A stretch of 64,000 bases of DNA from an uncultured Lachnospiraceae bacterium (GTDB taxonomy: Bacteria; Bacillota; Clostridia; Lachnospirales; Lachnospiraceae), in NCBI GenBank assembly GCA_910586755.1, contig CAJUJM010000061.1:50233-114232 (forward strand), read 5' to 3'. Numbering within the stretch: position 1 is the first letter of the stretch; every line of letters starts with the position of its first letter. Under the pieces are notes generated by a model. It was not told the DNA's origin, did not search any database, and was given only the letters and a program-made list of their open reading frames with translations. Below, one piece after another: positions 17,170 through 24,162 of this stretch. Both the position numbers and the translations under genes were made by a program.

Positions 17170-18007
17170 AATATGCCCAAATGGTTTGGAATAAAATGAA
17201 AAGAATAATTAAATTAGTCCACCAAACAATTGGATACTTTTGAATAATATTCACATTAGAATCCTCACTTGATTTAAAACTAAACCCTGTCATTTTTCCT
17301 ATACAAAAAAGAAATATAAAAACTAGATTTATAAGGCAGAATCCCCAAACACAGCCTATAATAATAACTTTTAACACAGGTAATTCATGGTTAGAAAAAA
17401 TACTTCCTAATGAACTAATACCCCCAAATACTAAAAATGCAAGTGCTGTGAATATACTTACCATTGTAAGCAGTTGTGCATTTACATCCCTCACCAATTC
17501 CTCTTTAAATGGTGTAATACTTTTATCAAATTTTCTTTTATATTCCTCATCCGTTTGCTTTAAACCACTATATTGAGTTTGTGCCAAGTTCACATGATCC
17601 CATATTTTAATAAGAACTTTTTCCGTATCTTCATAGAGCTTTTGGGCATCAACCTGTTTTTCTTTCGCCTTTTTCTCCTTATATCGTTGTGTACCAGTAT
17701 AAGCTACAACTTTTTCAATATTAGAGATCATCGTACCTAATTTATTTGAAGCTTCTTCTGTCGTGCGTTCATTGAAACAAGCATAAACCTCATTACTTAT
17801 CTGTGAATACAAAAGTCTTTTATACTCTTTAATATATTGAAAAATCTTTGCAAAAGCCTTTTCTTCTTTAAATTCATTGCTGTCATCATACAATAAATTA
17901 CAGATTTCCGTAATCTTTTCCGACATCTCATCAGTTATAAGCCTATCATCTATTCTGGAACCTATCTTTTTCGTAGTTTTATCTATTCTAATACTGGTTG
18001 AGGACAC
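17120..18007 (-). CDS. Membrane protein paired with a Panacea-type antitoxin; putative toxin or effector
   Basis: 295 residues, not recognised as a named family. The first 175 residues are charged and helical with likely coiled coil (about 105-175). Three hydrophobic segments follow at about 180-198, 210-238 and 259-281. The start is GTG at 18007 with GGAGG ten bases upstream, five bases after the TAG TAG stops of the antitoxin gene, so the two are one operon. Panacea-domain antitoxins are known to pair with many toxins, some of them membrane-active; toxicity here is inferred from that and is untested. The DNA is clearly more AT-rich than its surroundings. The C-terminus may be frameshifted (see 17017-17169). 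Confidence 0.6.
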   Translation of the reverse strand: MSSTSIRIDKTTKKIGSRIDDRLITDEMSEKITEICNLLYDDSNEFKEEKAFAKIFQYIKEYKRLLYSQISNEVYACFNERTTEEASNKLGTMISNIEKVVAYTGTQRYKEKKAKEKQVDAQKLYEDTEKVLIKIWDHVNLAQTQYSGLKQTDEEYKRKFDKSITPFKEELVRDVNAQLLTMVSIFTALAFLVFGGISSLGSIFSNHELPVLKVIIIGCVWGFCLINLVFIFLFCIGKMTGFSFKSSEDSNVNIIQKYPIVWWTNLIILFILFQTIWAYYVRTENIRCLVCRMVS

Positions 18008-18012
18008 CCCTA

Positions 18013-18450
18013 CTAACCCTCCACAAAATAATCTTTTATACTTTCAGCAGTAATCTCATTATTATATCCAGCCTGGTTATATGCTTCTGCCCAAGGCGTT
18101 TGATTGTGTGTTATCTCAACAAGTGCTGAAGCCGAGTACCGAGAACATTCATCAATAATTCCATTTAAAATTTTTTTATCTCTCGCAGAAATAAGTTGAT
18201 TAACCCGTGATTTTCCTATGCATGGAATATTAGCACTCCCATACATCCTGTATTCATAATATACCTCTGGAACTACCGGACCAAAATCCCATGCTTCAAT
18301 TGTTTCAGCAAAGCATGGTTGGTTTTTAGTCACCAAAAACTCTGCCTGTACAAAATATAAGATTTTCTGTAATTTCAGGTTGCTAACCGTTCTATTCTTT
18401 TCTCTGCATCTTTCGATTATATAACGAGCAATGTCTAATGCCTTATACAT
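18013..18450 (-). CDS. Panacea-domain (DUF4065, SocA-like) antitoxin
   Basis: 145 residues with the ATG at 18450, which has GAGGGTGA upstream; a further ATG at 18492 has no such site. The N-terminus, YKALDIARYIIERC then NLKLQKILYFVQAEFL, is the hallmark of the Panacea/DUF4065 domain. The middle AWDFGPVVPEVYYEYRMYG and the late TPWAEAY also fit. In known systems this domain neutralises the toxin encoded beside it. It is followed immediately by the membrane protein gene. An 11-bp inverted repeat at 18518-18545 is a candidate operator. Confidence 0.85.
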   Translation of the reverse strand: MYKALDIARYIIERCREKNRTVSNLKLQKILYFVQAEFLVTKNQPCFAETIEAWDFGPVVPEVYYEYRMYGSANIPCIGKSRVNQLISARDKKILNGIIDECSRYSASALVEITHNQTPWAEAYNQAGYNNEITAESIKDYFVEG

Positions 18451-18517
18451 ATCGTCACCCTCACATTCTAAGTACATTAGTACAGTATTCAATGATCCAT
18501 ATATAACTATTATATAT

Positions 18518-18545
18518 TTCTAAAAATATTTGGCTATTTTTAGAA
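18518..18545. promoter_or_regulatory. 11-bp perfect inverted repeat upstream of the antitoxin gene
   Basis: TTCTAAAAATA at 18518-18528 and its exact complement at 18535-18545, with a 6-base spacer. A TATAAT-like box follows on the minus strand. It may be the site through which the antitoxin represses its own operon, or a terminator remnant. Confidence 0.5.
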
Positions 18546-18822
18546 GCTGTAATTCATTATCAAAAATCAAGTGAAAATTATTTTCAGAAAAGCTTCCTGT
18601 AATCAATCTGCCTGTTTGGGGCCAGTAATAACGATTGTGTCTGTTATACTGGAAGCAGCCATAAGAACACTTCCCATACGCGCAGCATACTAAATAACTA
18701 TTCTTTCCTATAGTTTAACATACTAAAGGCCATAAAACAAGGATACATCTATCCAGTATCTATGTATTTTCCCCCGGTAATATATCCCTAAAACGCATTA
18801 GCAATATCTGTAAAAGTCAATC

Positions 18823-18894
18823 CATATTCTCGCCTCCGTTTCAAACATATGTTCTATTTTTGTACAGCATATCATAGCGCATGGTGAGTGTCAA
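18823..18894 (-). promoter_or_regulatory. Orphan SOS-controlled promoter and ribosome site
   Basis: Minus-strand TTGACA (18894-18889), 17 bases, TATGCT (18871-18866), then AGAACATATGTTTG (18855-18842), which matches 12 of 14 bases of the Gram-positive SOS box. GGAGG and an ATG at 18825 follow. The frame stops after two codons, so the original gene is lost. Weakly readable frames continue to about 18530 but are broken by stops. Confidence 0.7.
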
Positions 18895-18970
18895 TCACAA
18901 ATTTTCTTTTGGCTCCTTGAAGCTTTCGAAGAAGTGGCCCTTGCAATGATAAAGGCCTTCAAAATCGCAG

Positions 18971-19134
18971 CTGTTCGTCAGACCAGAGATTTGCCCGTGG
19001 GTTAGTATGTTCCCCACATCCAGCTTCCGTCAGATTCGAGGTCGCCCTCAATTCCTTTCCTTCGGCTATATCCTTCCCACTACCGGGCGGATTCGGAACT
19101 TGCACCCGTTGGAAACGTGCGCCACTGGGCGCAC
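18971..19134 (-). mobile_element. Truncated 5' end of a group II intron (domain I only)
   Basis: Reading down the minus strand from 19134, the sequence begins GTGCGCCCAG, the usual intron 5' end. It continues with GGGTGCAAGTTCC, GAAGGATATAGCCGAAGG, CGAATCTGACGGAAGC and GGTCTGACGAACAG, the conserved order of group II domain I. It breaks off near 18970. No domain V and no reverse transcriptase gene are present. It begins 9 bases after the stem of the lysA terminator, the kind of site favoured by class C introns. Confidence 0.82.
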
Positions 19135-19142
19135 CAAGTATA

Positions 19143-19174
19143 AAAGCTGCGCCAAGCTTATCTGACGCAGCTTT
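19143..19174 (-). terminator. lysA terminator
   Basis: AAAGCTGCG pairs with CGCAGCTTT. T-rich tails lie on both strands, so it may work in both directions. The intron fragment sits immediately downstream. Confidence 0.85.
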
Positions 19175-19227
19175 TTTTGAAAAGTTCGGCTACTCAACCA
19201 ATGAGTACCTCCTGCCCGAGTAGAATT

Positions 19228-20499
19228 TTATTTCCCGTATTCCTTCATCACATCACAGAAATCAAATGTAGCAAAGTAATCCTTCGGCGTCTCCGCCCGG
19301 CGGATCATCTGCACTGTACCGTCCTCTTTTAACAAAAGCTCGGCAGATTTCAGTTTTCCATTATAATTGTATCCCATAGAAAATCCATGAGCCCCGGTAT
19401 CGTGGATAACCAGATAGTCCCCTTTCTCGATCCTTGGCAGCATACGGTCAATGGCAAATTTGTCATTATTCTCACAGAGGGAACCGGAGATGTCATATTT
19501 GTGATCTTCAGGGGCGTCCTCTTTCCCCAAAACCGTAATATGGTGATATGCGCCGTACATAGCCGGGCGCATCAGGTTTACCGCGCATGCGTCCACTCCG
19601 ATGTATTCCTTGTGGGTATGCTTTTCATGGATAGCCCGGGTCACCAGACATCCGTAAGGGCCTAACATAAAACGGCCAAGTTCCGTGTAAATCTCCACAT
19701 CTCCCATCCCGGCAGGGGTCAGGATTTCCTCATAAACCTTGCGTACCCCGTCTCCGATGGCATAAATATCATTGGGCTCCTGATCCGGCCGGTAGGGAAT
19801 TCCGATTCCCCCGGACAGGTTAATAAACTTAATGTGAGCGCCGGTCTTTTCCTGAAGCTCTACCGCCAGCTCAAACAGCACCTTTGCAAGGGTGGGATAG
19901 TACTCGTTGGTCACTGTATTGCTGGCTAAAAATGCGTGGATACCGAAATCTTTCGCTCCCTTTTCCTTTAAAATGGAAAAGGCCTCAAAAATCTGCTCCG
20001 TAGTCATACCATATTTGGCATCCCCCGGATTGTCCATAATATCATTGCTGATTTTAAAGAAACCGCCCGGATTGTACCGGCAGCTGATAGTCTCCGGAAT
20101 ATAGCCCAAAGTCTCCTCCAGGCAGGCGATATGGGTAATGTCATCCAGGTTGATGATCGCTCCCATTTTCTCTGCAAAAGCGAATTCTTCCGGCGGCGTA
20201 TCGTTAGAGGAAAACATAATATCATGACCGGAAAAGCCGCATGCGTCCGACATCATTAGCTCTGTCATGGATGAGCAGTCGGTTCCACAGCCGTATTCTT
20301 TTAAAATGTTCAGAATAAACGGGTTAGGGGTGGCCTTGACGGCAAAATACTCCCGGTATCCTTTATTCCAGGAAAAGGCTTCCTTTAACTGTTTTACATT
20401 TTCCCGAATTCCCTTCTCATCGTAGAGATGAAAAGGAGTGGGGTAAGCCTGTACAATCCCCTGCACCTGCTCAAGATTAACAAATGGTTTTTTCTCCAT
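19228..20499 (-). CDS. lysA: Diaminopimelate decarboxylase-type enzyme
   Basis: PLP enzyme of the alanine-racemase fold (decarboxylase group IV) that should turn meso-diaminopimelate into L-lysine. The PLP lysine is Lys55 in YFAVKATPNP, the phosphate loop is LSGGIGIPY, and the second active-site segment is SLCENNDKFA, in place of the usual CESSD. At 423 residues it matches the family. The variant CENND motif suggests a subfamily, so a related carboxy-lyase activity cannot be excluded. GAGAGG precedes the ATG. It lies downstream of the second folded repeat element and pyk. Confidence 0.87.
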   Translation of the reverse strand: MEKKPFVNLEQVQGIVQAYPTPFHLYDEKGIRENVKQLKEAFSWNKGYREYFAVKATPNPFILNILKEYGCGTDCSSMTELMMSDACGFSGHDIMFSSNDTPPEEFAFAEKMGAIINLDDITHIACLEETLGYIPETISCRYNPGGFFKISNDIMDNPGDAKYGMTTEQIFEAFSILKEKGAKDFGIHAFLASNTVTNEYYPTLAKVLFELAVELQEKTGAHIKFINLSGGIGIPYRPDQEPNDIYAIGDGVRKVYEEILTPAGMGDVEIYTELGRFMLGPYGCLVTRAIHEKHTHKEYIGVDACAVNLMRPAMYGAYHHITVLGKEDAPEDHKYDISGSLCENNDKFAIDRMLPRIEKGDYLVIHDTGAHGFSMGYNYNGKLKSAELLLKEDGTVQMIRRAETPKDYFATFDFCDVMKEYGK

Positions 20500-20536
20500 A
20501 ACGCGTACCTCTCTGATTCTGTCTGTTTGTTTGATT

Positions 20537-20688
20537 GCAGCAATTCATGCGAGGCATCTTCTTGTCCGTCTGTGCCGGCCAAGAAGCATCGGATGTCCAT
20601 CCGATGTGGAAATGGAAAGGAAGTTTTACTTACAAGCGAGCTTGACGTAAAACTTCCTTTCCATTTCCACGCCCTCTGAGCTGTTACG
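20537..20688. repeat. Folded 152-bp repeat element, copy 2
   Basis: Same parts as the element at 2769-2919 but in the opposite order. Hairpin C' is at 20558-20586, hairpin B' at 20587-20606 and hairpin A' has perfect 24-bp arms at 20606-20629 and 20647-20670. The 17-base loop of A' is identical to copy 1 and reads in the same direction, although B and C are reversed. The A arms differ in sequence between copies yet pair in both. Imperfect outer arms lie at 20537-20555 and 20671-20688. It separates pyk from lysA and may also end pyk transcription. Confidence 0.88.
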
Positions 20689-20690
20689 TT

Positions 20691-22127
20691 TTATTCAATG
20701 GGAACTACTCTCATAATATTGGTCTGGGCTGCCGGTTCGTGACGGTTGGCATAACTTACCACGCCTGCAGTAACCACAATCAAATCTCCTGTCTTTACCA
20801 AATCCAGGTTCTTTAATTCATCTACGGAAGATTCAATCAGCTCATCTGTAGAGTCTGCACGGCGGGACCAGATGGGCTTTACTCCCCAATAAATCATCAT
20901 CTGACGCACAACCGACATGCTGGGGGACATTCCCATAATGTGAGCCGCAGGACGCCATTTGGACAACATTCTTGCGGTAAATCCACTAATAGTCGGGGTT
21001 ACGATTGATACAGCTTCCAAATCATGTGCAGTTGAAACGGAAGCATAGCAGACTGCGCTGGAAATATTCTGATTCTTGCTTGCGTAGACCTTTCTCTTCC
21101 GGTAATCCGAATAATCCAGGTGGGATTCTGTATCCTCCACGATCTGAACCATCATCTTTAATGCCTCCACCGGATATTTTCCCATGGCAGTCTCTCCTGA
21201 CAGCATAACCACATCCGTTCCGTCATATACGGCATTTGCAACGTCCGTCACCTCCGCCCGGGTGGGCCTGGGGTTGCGGATCATGGAATCCAGCATCTGG
21301 GTTGCAGTAATTACCACCTTTCCTGCCTCATTGCATTTATGAATAATTTGTTTTTGAAGATAAGGAACCTTCTGGGCCGGAATTTCCACACCCAGATCAC
21401 CACGGGCAACCATAATTCCATCGCTGGCCTCAATAATTTCATCCAGATTGTCCAAACCCTCGGCGTTTTCAATTTTTGCAATGATCTGGATTGCGGATCC
21501 GTTCTCCTCCAATATCTGCCGGATCTCCCGGATAGCGCCGGCAGTGCGGACAAAGGAAGCCGCAATAAAATCAAAGCCTTCCTTAATTCCGAATAAAATA
21601 TCTTCTTTGTCCTTATCTGTCAAAGCCGGAAGCTTAATCTTAACATTGGGCACATTCACTCCCTTTCTTTCCCCAAGCTCGCCGCCGTTGATTACCGTGC
21701 AGATAATGTCCGTATCCTTTACTTCCTTTACCTCCAGCTCTATTAAGCCGTCATCTATCAGGATCTTATTTCCCGCAGAAACATCTTCATTTAATCCCTG
21801 GTAATTAATATGTCCAATGGTATTATCGCCCTCCAGCTCCCGGGTAGTCAGGGTATAGGTTTGTCCTTCTGTCAGCGTAATTTTCTGGTGATCCTTTAAT
21901 AGTCCTGTGCGGATCTCCGGCCCCTTGGTATCTAAAAGAGCCGCAATGGGGCGATCCGTCTCCTTCCTCACTTTCTTAAGCTGCTCTAAGCGCTCCTTAT
22001 GTTCTGTATGGGTGCCATGAGAAAAATTAAAGCGTGCCACATCCATATTATTTAATGCCAGCGCCTTCATTACCTCATAATTGTCTGTATTAGGTCCCAT
22101 TGTACAGATAATCTTTGTCTTTTTCAT
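20691..22127 (-). CDS. pyk: Pyruvate kinase
   Basis: Last step of glycolysis: phosphoenolpyruvate and ADP to pyruvate and ATP. 478 residues from the ATG at 22127, which has GGAGGG seven bases upstream; a longer frame from 22160 lacks support. Motifs include MKKTKIICTMGPN at the start, the substrate/metal segment IIAKIENAEGLDNLDEI, and LDSMIRNPRPTRAE. It lacks the extra C-terminal phosphohistidine domain seen in Bacillus enzymes. Its stop codon abuts the folded repeat element. Confidence 0.97.
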   Translation of the reverse strand: MKKTKIICTMGPNTDNYEVMKALALNNMDVARFNFSHGTHTEHKERLEQLKKVRKETDRPIAALLDTKGPEIRTGLLKDHQKITLTEGQTYTLTTRELEGDNTIGHINYQGLNEDVSAGNKILIDDGLIELEVKEVKDTDIICTVINGGELGERKGVNVPNVKIKLPALTDKDKEDILFGIKEGFDFIAASFVRTAGAIREIRQILEENGSAIQIIAKIENAEGLDNLDEIIEASDGIMVARGDLGVEIPAQKVPYLQKQIIHKCNEAGKVVITATQMLDSMIRNPRPTRAEVTDVANAVYDGTDVVMLSGETAMGKYPVEALKMMVQIVEDTESHLDYSDYRKRKVYASKNQNISSAVCYASVSTAHDLEAVSIVTPTISGFTARMLSKWRPAAHIMGMSPSMSVVRQMMIYWGVKPIWSRRADSTDELIESSVDELKNLDLVKTGDLIVVTAGVVSYANRHEPAAQTNIMRVVPIE

Positions 22128-22170
22128 CACATTTCCCTCCAAATTTTCGTTTATTTCCAAATTTGCCGCC

Positions 22171-22989
22171 CTATCCCTTCGTCACATGCTGATGGGTATA
22201 CAGGTGATCCTGACAGTATTCATAGCTGCCCTGACATTTTGAGCAATAGCGGAACTCCATTCCCGGCCCGTCCTGTTCTGTCCTGCCGCATACTGCACAC
22301 TTATGCCTGGTTCTGCCCTGGGGCTTTATGTGGACCTGAGCCTTAAAGTCATGTTTTCTCTTTATTTCCCTGGGATTAATCCGGTTATAATTGCGGGTCA
22401 ATAAAAAGAACACTATGACATTGGCCATGGTCATGCCGATTTCAATTCTGGTTACCACATCTCCTGCAATCAGATAATAAAGGTAAACCGCTCCCTCCGC
22501 CACTGCCAGCCACTTGGCCTTAACAGGTATCAGAAACATCAGAAGAAACTCCACGTCCGGAAAAGTCAGCGCAAATGCAAAAAACAGGGAGAAATCCAGA
22601 GCTACCGGCAAAAGCCTGGGGCTTACCCCAAACATCAAGGTAATCACAATTTCCGCCAGCACATGGCCTGTCACTCCCAGCAGGAAGTACACATTAAACC
22701 GAAAGGCCCCCCAGACCCGCTCCAGGGTCTGGCCCATAGAATAGTACAGATAAAGAGCCAGAATCCCGAAAAAGATTCCCTGAACCGGCGGATAACAGAG
22801 AAAAGTAACGATCCGCCAAATCTGGCCGTGAAGGATAGCCTGGCCGTTGAGAGCCAGATACTGTGTATAAATCCGGGGATTCCACAGGGAGATAATCAGT
22901 CCTGCCCCGTACAAAACTATTATATACTGCATTAAATTAGGAATTGCGTATTTCCCATATTTGCGTTCCAGCTTATAAAAAAATTTCAT
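22171..22989 (-). CDS. Rhomboid-like membrane protein with C-terminal zinc-ribbon
   Basis: 272 residues. Six hydrophobic segments span about residues 17-195 in a rhomboid/Derlin-like pattern (QIWRIVTFLCYPP, then ERVWGAFRFNVYFLLGV). The catalytic GxSG serine and the later His of active rhomboids are not seen, so it is probably a pseudoprotease. A cytoplasmic tail carries CAVCGRTEQ and CSKCQGSYEYC, a likely zinc-binding module. TTAGGAGA precedes the ATG. It lies between corA and pyk, probably in one transcript. Function unknown. Confidence 0.75.
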   Translation of the reverse strand: MKFFYKLERKYGKYAIPNLMQYIIVLYGAGLIISLWNPRIYTQYLALNGQAILHGQIWRIVTFLCYPPVQGIFFGILALYLYYSMGQTLERVWGAFRFNVYFLLGVTGHVLAEIVITLMFGVSPRLLPVALDFSLFFAFALTFPDVEFLLMFLIPVKAKWLAVAEGAVYLYYLIAGDVVTRIEIGMTMANVIVFFLLTRNYNRINPREIKRKHDFKAQVHIKPQGRTRHKCAVCGRTEQDGPGMEFRYCSKCQGSYEYCQDHLYTHQHVTKG

Positions 22990-23004
22990 TGAATTCTCCT
23001 AATT

Positions 23005-23946
23005 TTAAAATAAATCCTTTTTTGAAAAAATCCAGGCAATTATCAGACAAATTACCACGGAACAGCCGATAATAATTTGGAATCCATAAGGGCTTGCCGC
23101 AAAAGGCATCCCCCGGGAATTGACATTCATGCCATAAAAACTGGATATCATAGTGGGGATAGACATTACGATAGTTACTGTGGTAAGAAACTTCATAACC
23201 AGGTTTTGGTTGTTTGAGATAACGGATGCAAACGTATCCATGGTGCCGCCTAAGATACCGCTGTAAATATTTGCCATCTCAATGGCCTGCTTATTTTCAA
23301 TAATAACGTCCTCCAAAAGCTCTGTATCCTCCGGATACTTTTTGATTCTTTCACTCCGCATCAGCTTTTCCAAAACCACCTCATTGGATCGAAGGGAGGT
23401 GGTAAAATATAAAAGAGATTTTTCCAGCTCCAAAAGCTCGATTAACTCCTGGTTCTTCTGAGACTTGTGAAGCTTTTTCTCAATCACCTCGCTTTTTTTC
23501 TCAATCACCCTCAGATATTGAAGGTACAGAGATGCATTTTTGTAGAGAACCTGTAAGATAAACCGGGTTTTCATATAGGTATGGAAGTCCCGGACCCGTC
23601 CGTCCATAAATGCGTTGAGCACAGGTGTTTCCTCTAAACACACCGTAATAATATTGGTGCTGGTCATAATGATGCCGATAGGGATGGTCACATACCAGTC
23701 CTTGCCGTTTCTCTCTTCAATAGAAGGAATGTCCACCAGCACCAGAGAATAGTTATCCTCTATCTCCAAACGGGAACGCTCCTCCTCGTCCAGAGGGGCC
23801 CTTAAGTGATCCGACTCAATTTGGAATGCATCTGCAATCTCCAGAATCTCAGCAGCTGTGGGATCCGTCAGCGCAATCCAGGAATTCATCTCAATCTCAT
23901 CTGTTTGACGTACAACACCCTCATCGGTCTTAAAAATCTGAATCAT
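23005..23946 (-). CDS. CorA-family divalent cation transporter
   Basis: 313 residues. A large acidic and helical cytoplasmic domain is followed by two C-terminal membrane helices (about residues 248-272 and 283-306) with the signature YGMNV between them. Members move Mg2+, Co2+ or Zn2+. A longer frame starting at 23979 would begin at or near the transcription start of the strong promoter at 23995-24023, so ATG 23946 with AGGGGGAAAGG upstream is preferred. Head of a probable corA, rhomboid-like, pyk transcript. Confidence 0.92.
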   Translation of the reverse strand: MIQIFKTDEGVVRQTDEIEMNSWIALTDPTAAEILEIADAFQIESDHLRAPLDEEERSRLEIEDNYSLVLVDIPSIEERNGKDWYVTIPIGIIMTSTNIITVCLEETPVLNAFMDGRVRDFHTYMKTRFILQVLYKNASLYLQYLRVIEKKSEVIEKKLHKSQKNQELIELLELEKSLLYFTTSLRSNEVVLEKLMRSERIKKYPEDTELLEDVIIENKQAIEMANIYSGILGGTMDTFASVISNNQNLVMKFLTTVTIVMSIPTMISSFYGMNVNSRGMPFAASPYGFQIIIGCSVVICLIIAWIFSKKDLF

Positions 23947-23994
23947 GCCTTTCCCCCTTTTTCTGCCTATTTTTCCCATTCTAACACGTTTTCC

Positions 23995-24023
23995 ATTATA
24001 CTAACCGTCCTGTTGTTTGTCAA
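23995..24023 (-). promoter_or_regulatory. Promoter of the corA operon
   Basis: Minus-strand TTGACA (24023-24018) and TATAAT (24000-23995), 17 bases apart, a near-consensus match. Confidence 0.88.
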
Positions 24024-24131
24024 ACAAATTAAATTTTCATACATTCTTTACAGATTTTTAACAGAACCTACTAATTGTATTCTTTTCTTTTTTATGTTAG
24101 ACTAAAATGGAATGTTGCCTGAAGGCTTTAC

Positions 24132-24162
24132 AAAGGAGGCAGGGATTCTCCCAAAAAGTATG
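24132..24162 (+). promoter_or_regulatory. Ribosome site with small hairpin before the activase start
   Basis: AAAGGAGG at 24132-24139 is 20 bases from the first plausible ATG at 24160, too far for normal use. A GGGA/TCCC hairpin (24142-24152) between them could shorten the distance to about 9 bases. An in-frame ATT at 24145 is the other candidate start. Confidence 0.5.

Noticed and set aside
18530..18822. A real gene behind the orphan SOS promoter
   Set aside because: Readable stretches exist in two frames, but each is broken by stops and no family could be named; only the promoter is reported.
20606..20670. Ordinary intrinsic terminator of pyk
   Set aside because: The 24-bp hairpin has no T-run after it and is part of a larger element shared with 2769-2919. 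It may still slow transcription, but a simple terminator does not explain it.
20499..20690. Lysine riboswitch upstream of lysA
   Set aside because: The leader is filled by the folded repeat element; the lysine riboswitch core was not seen.
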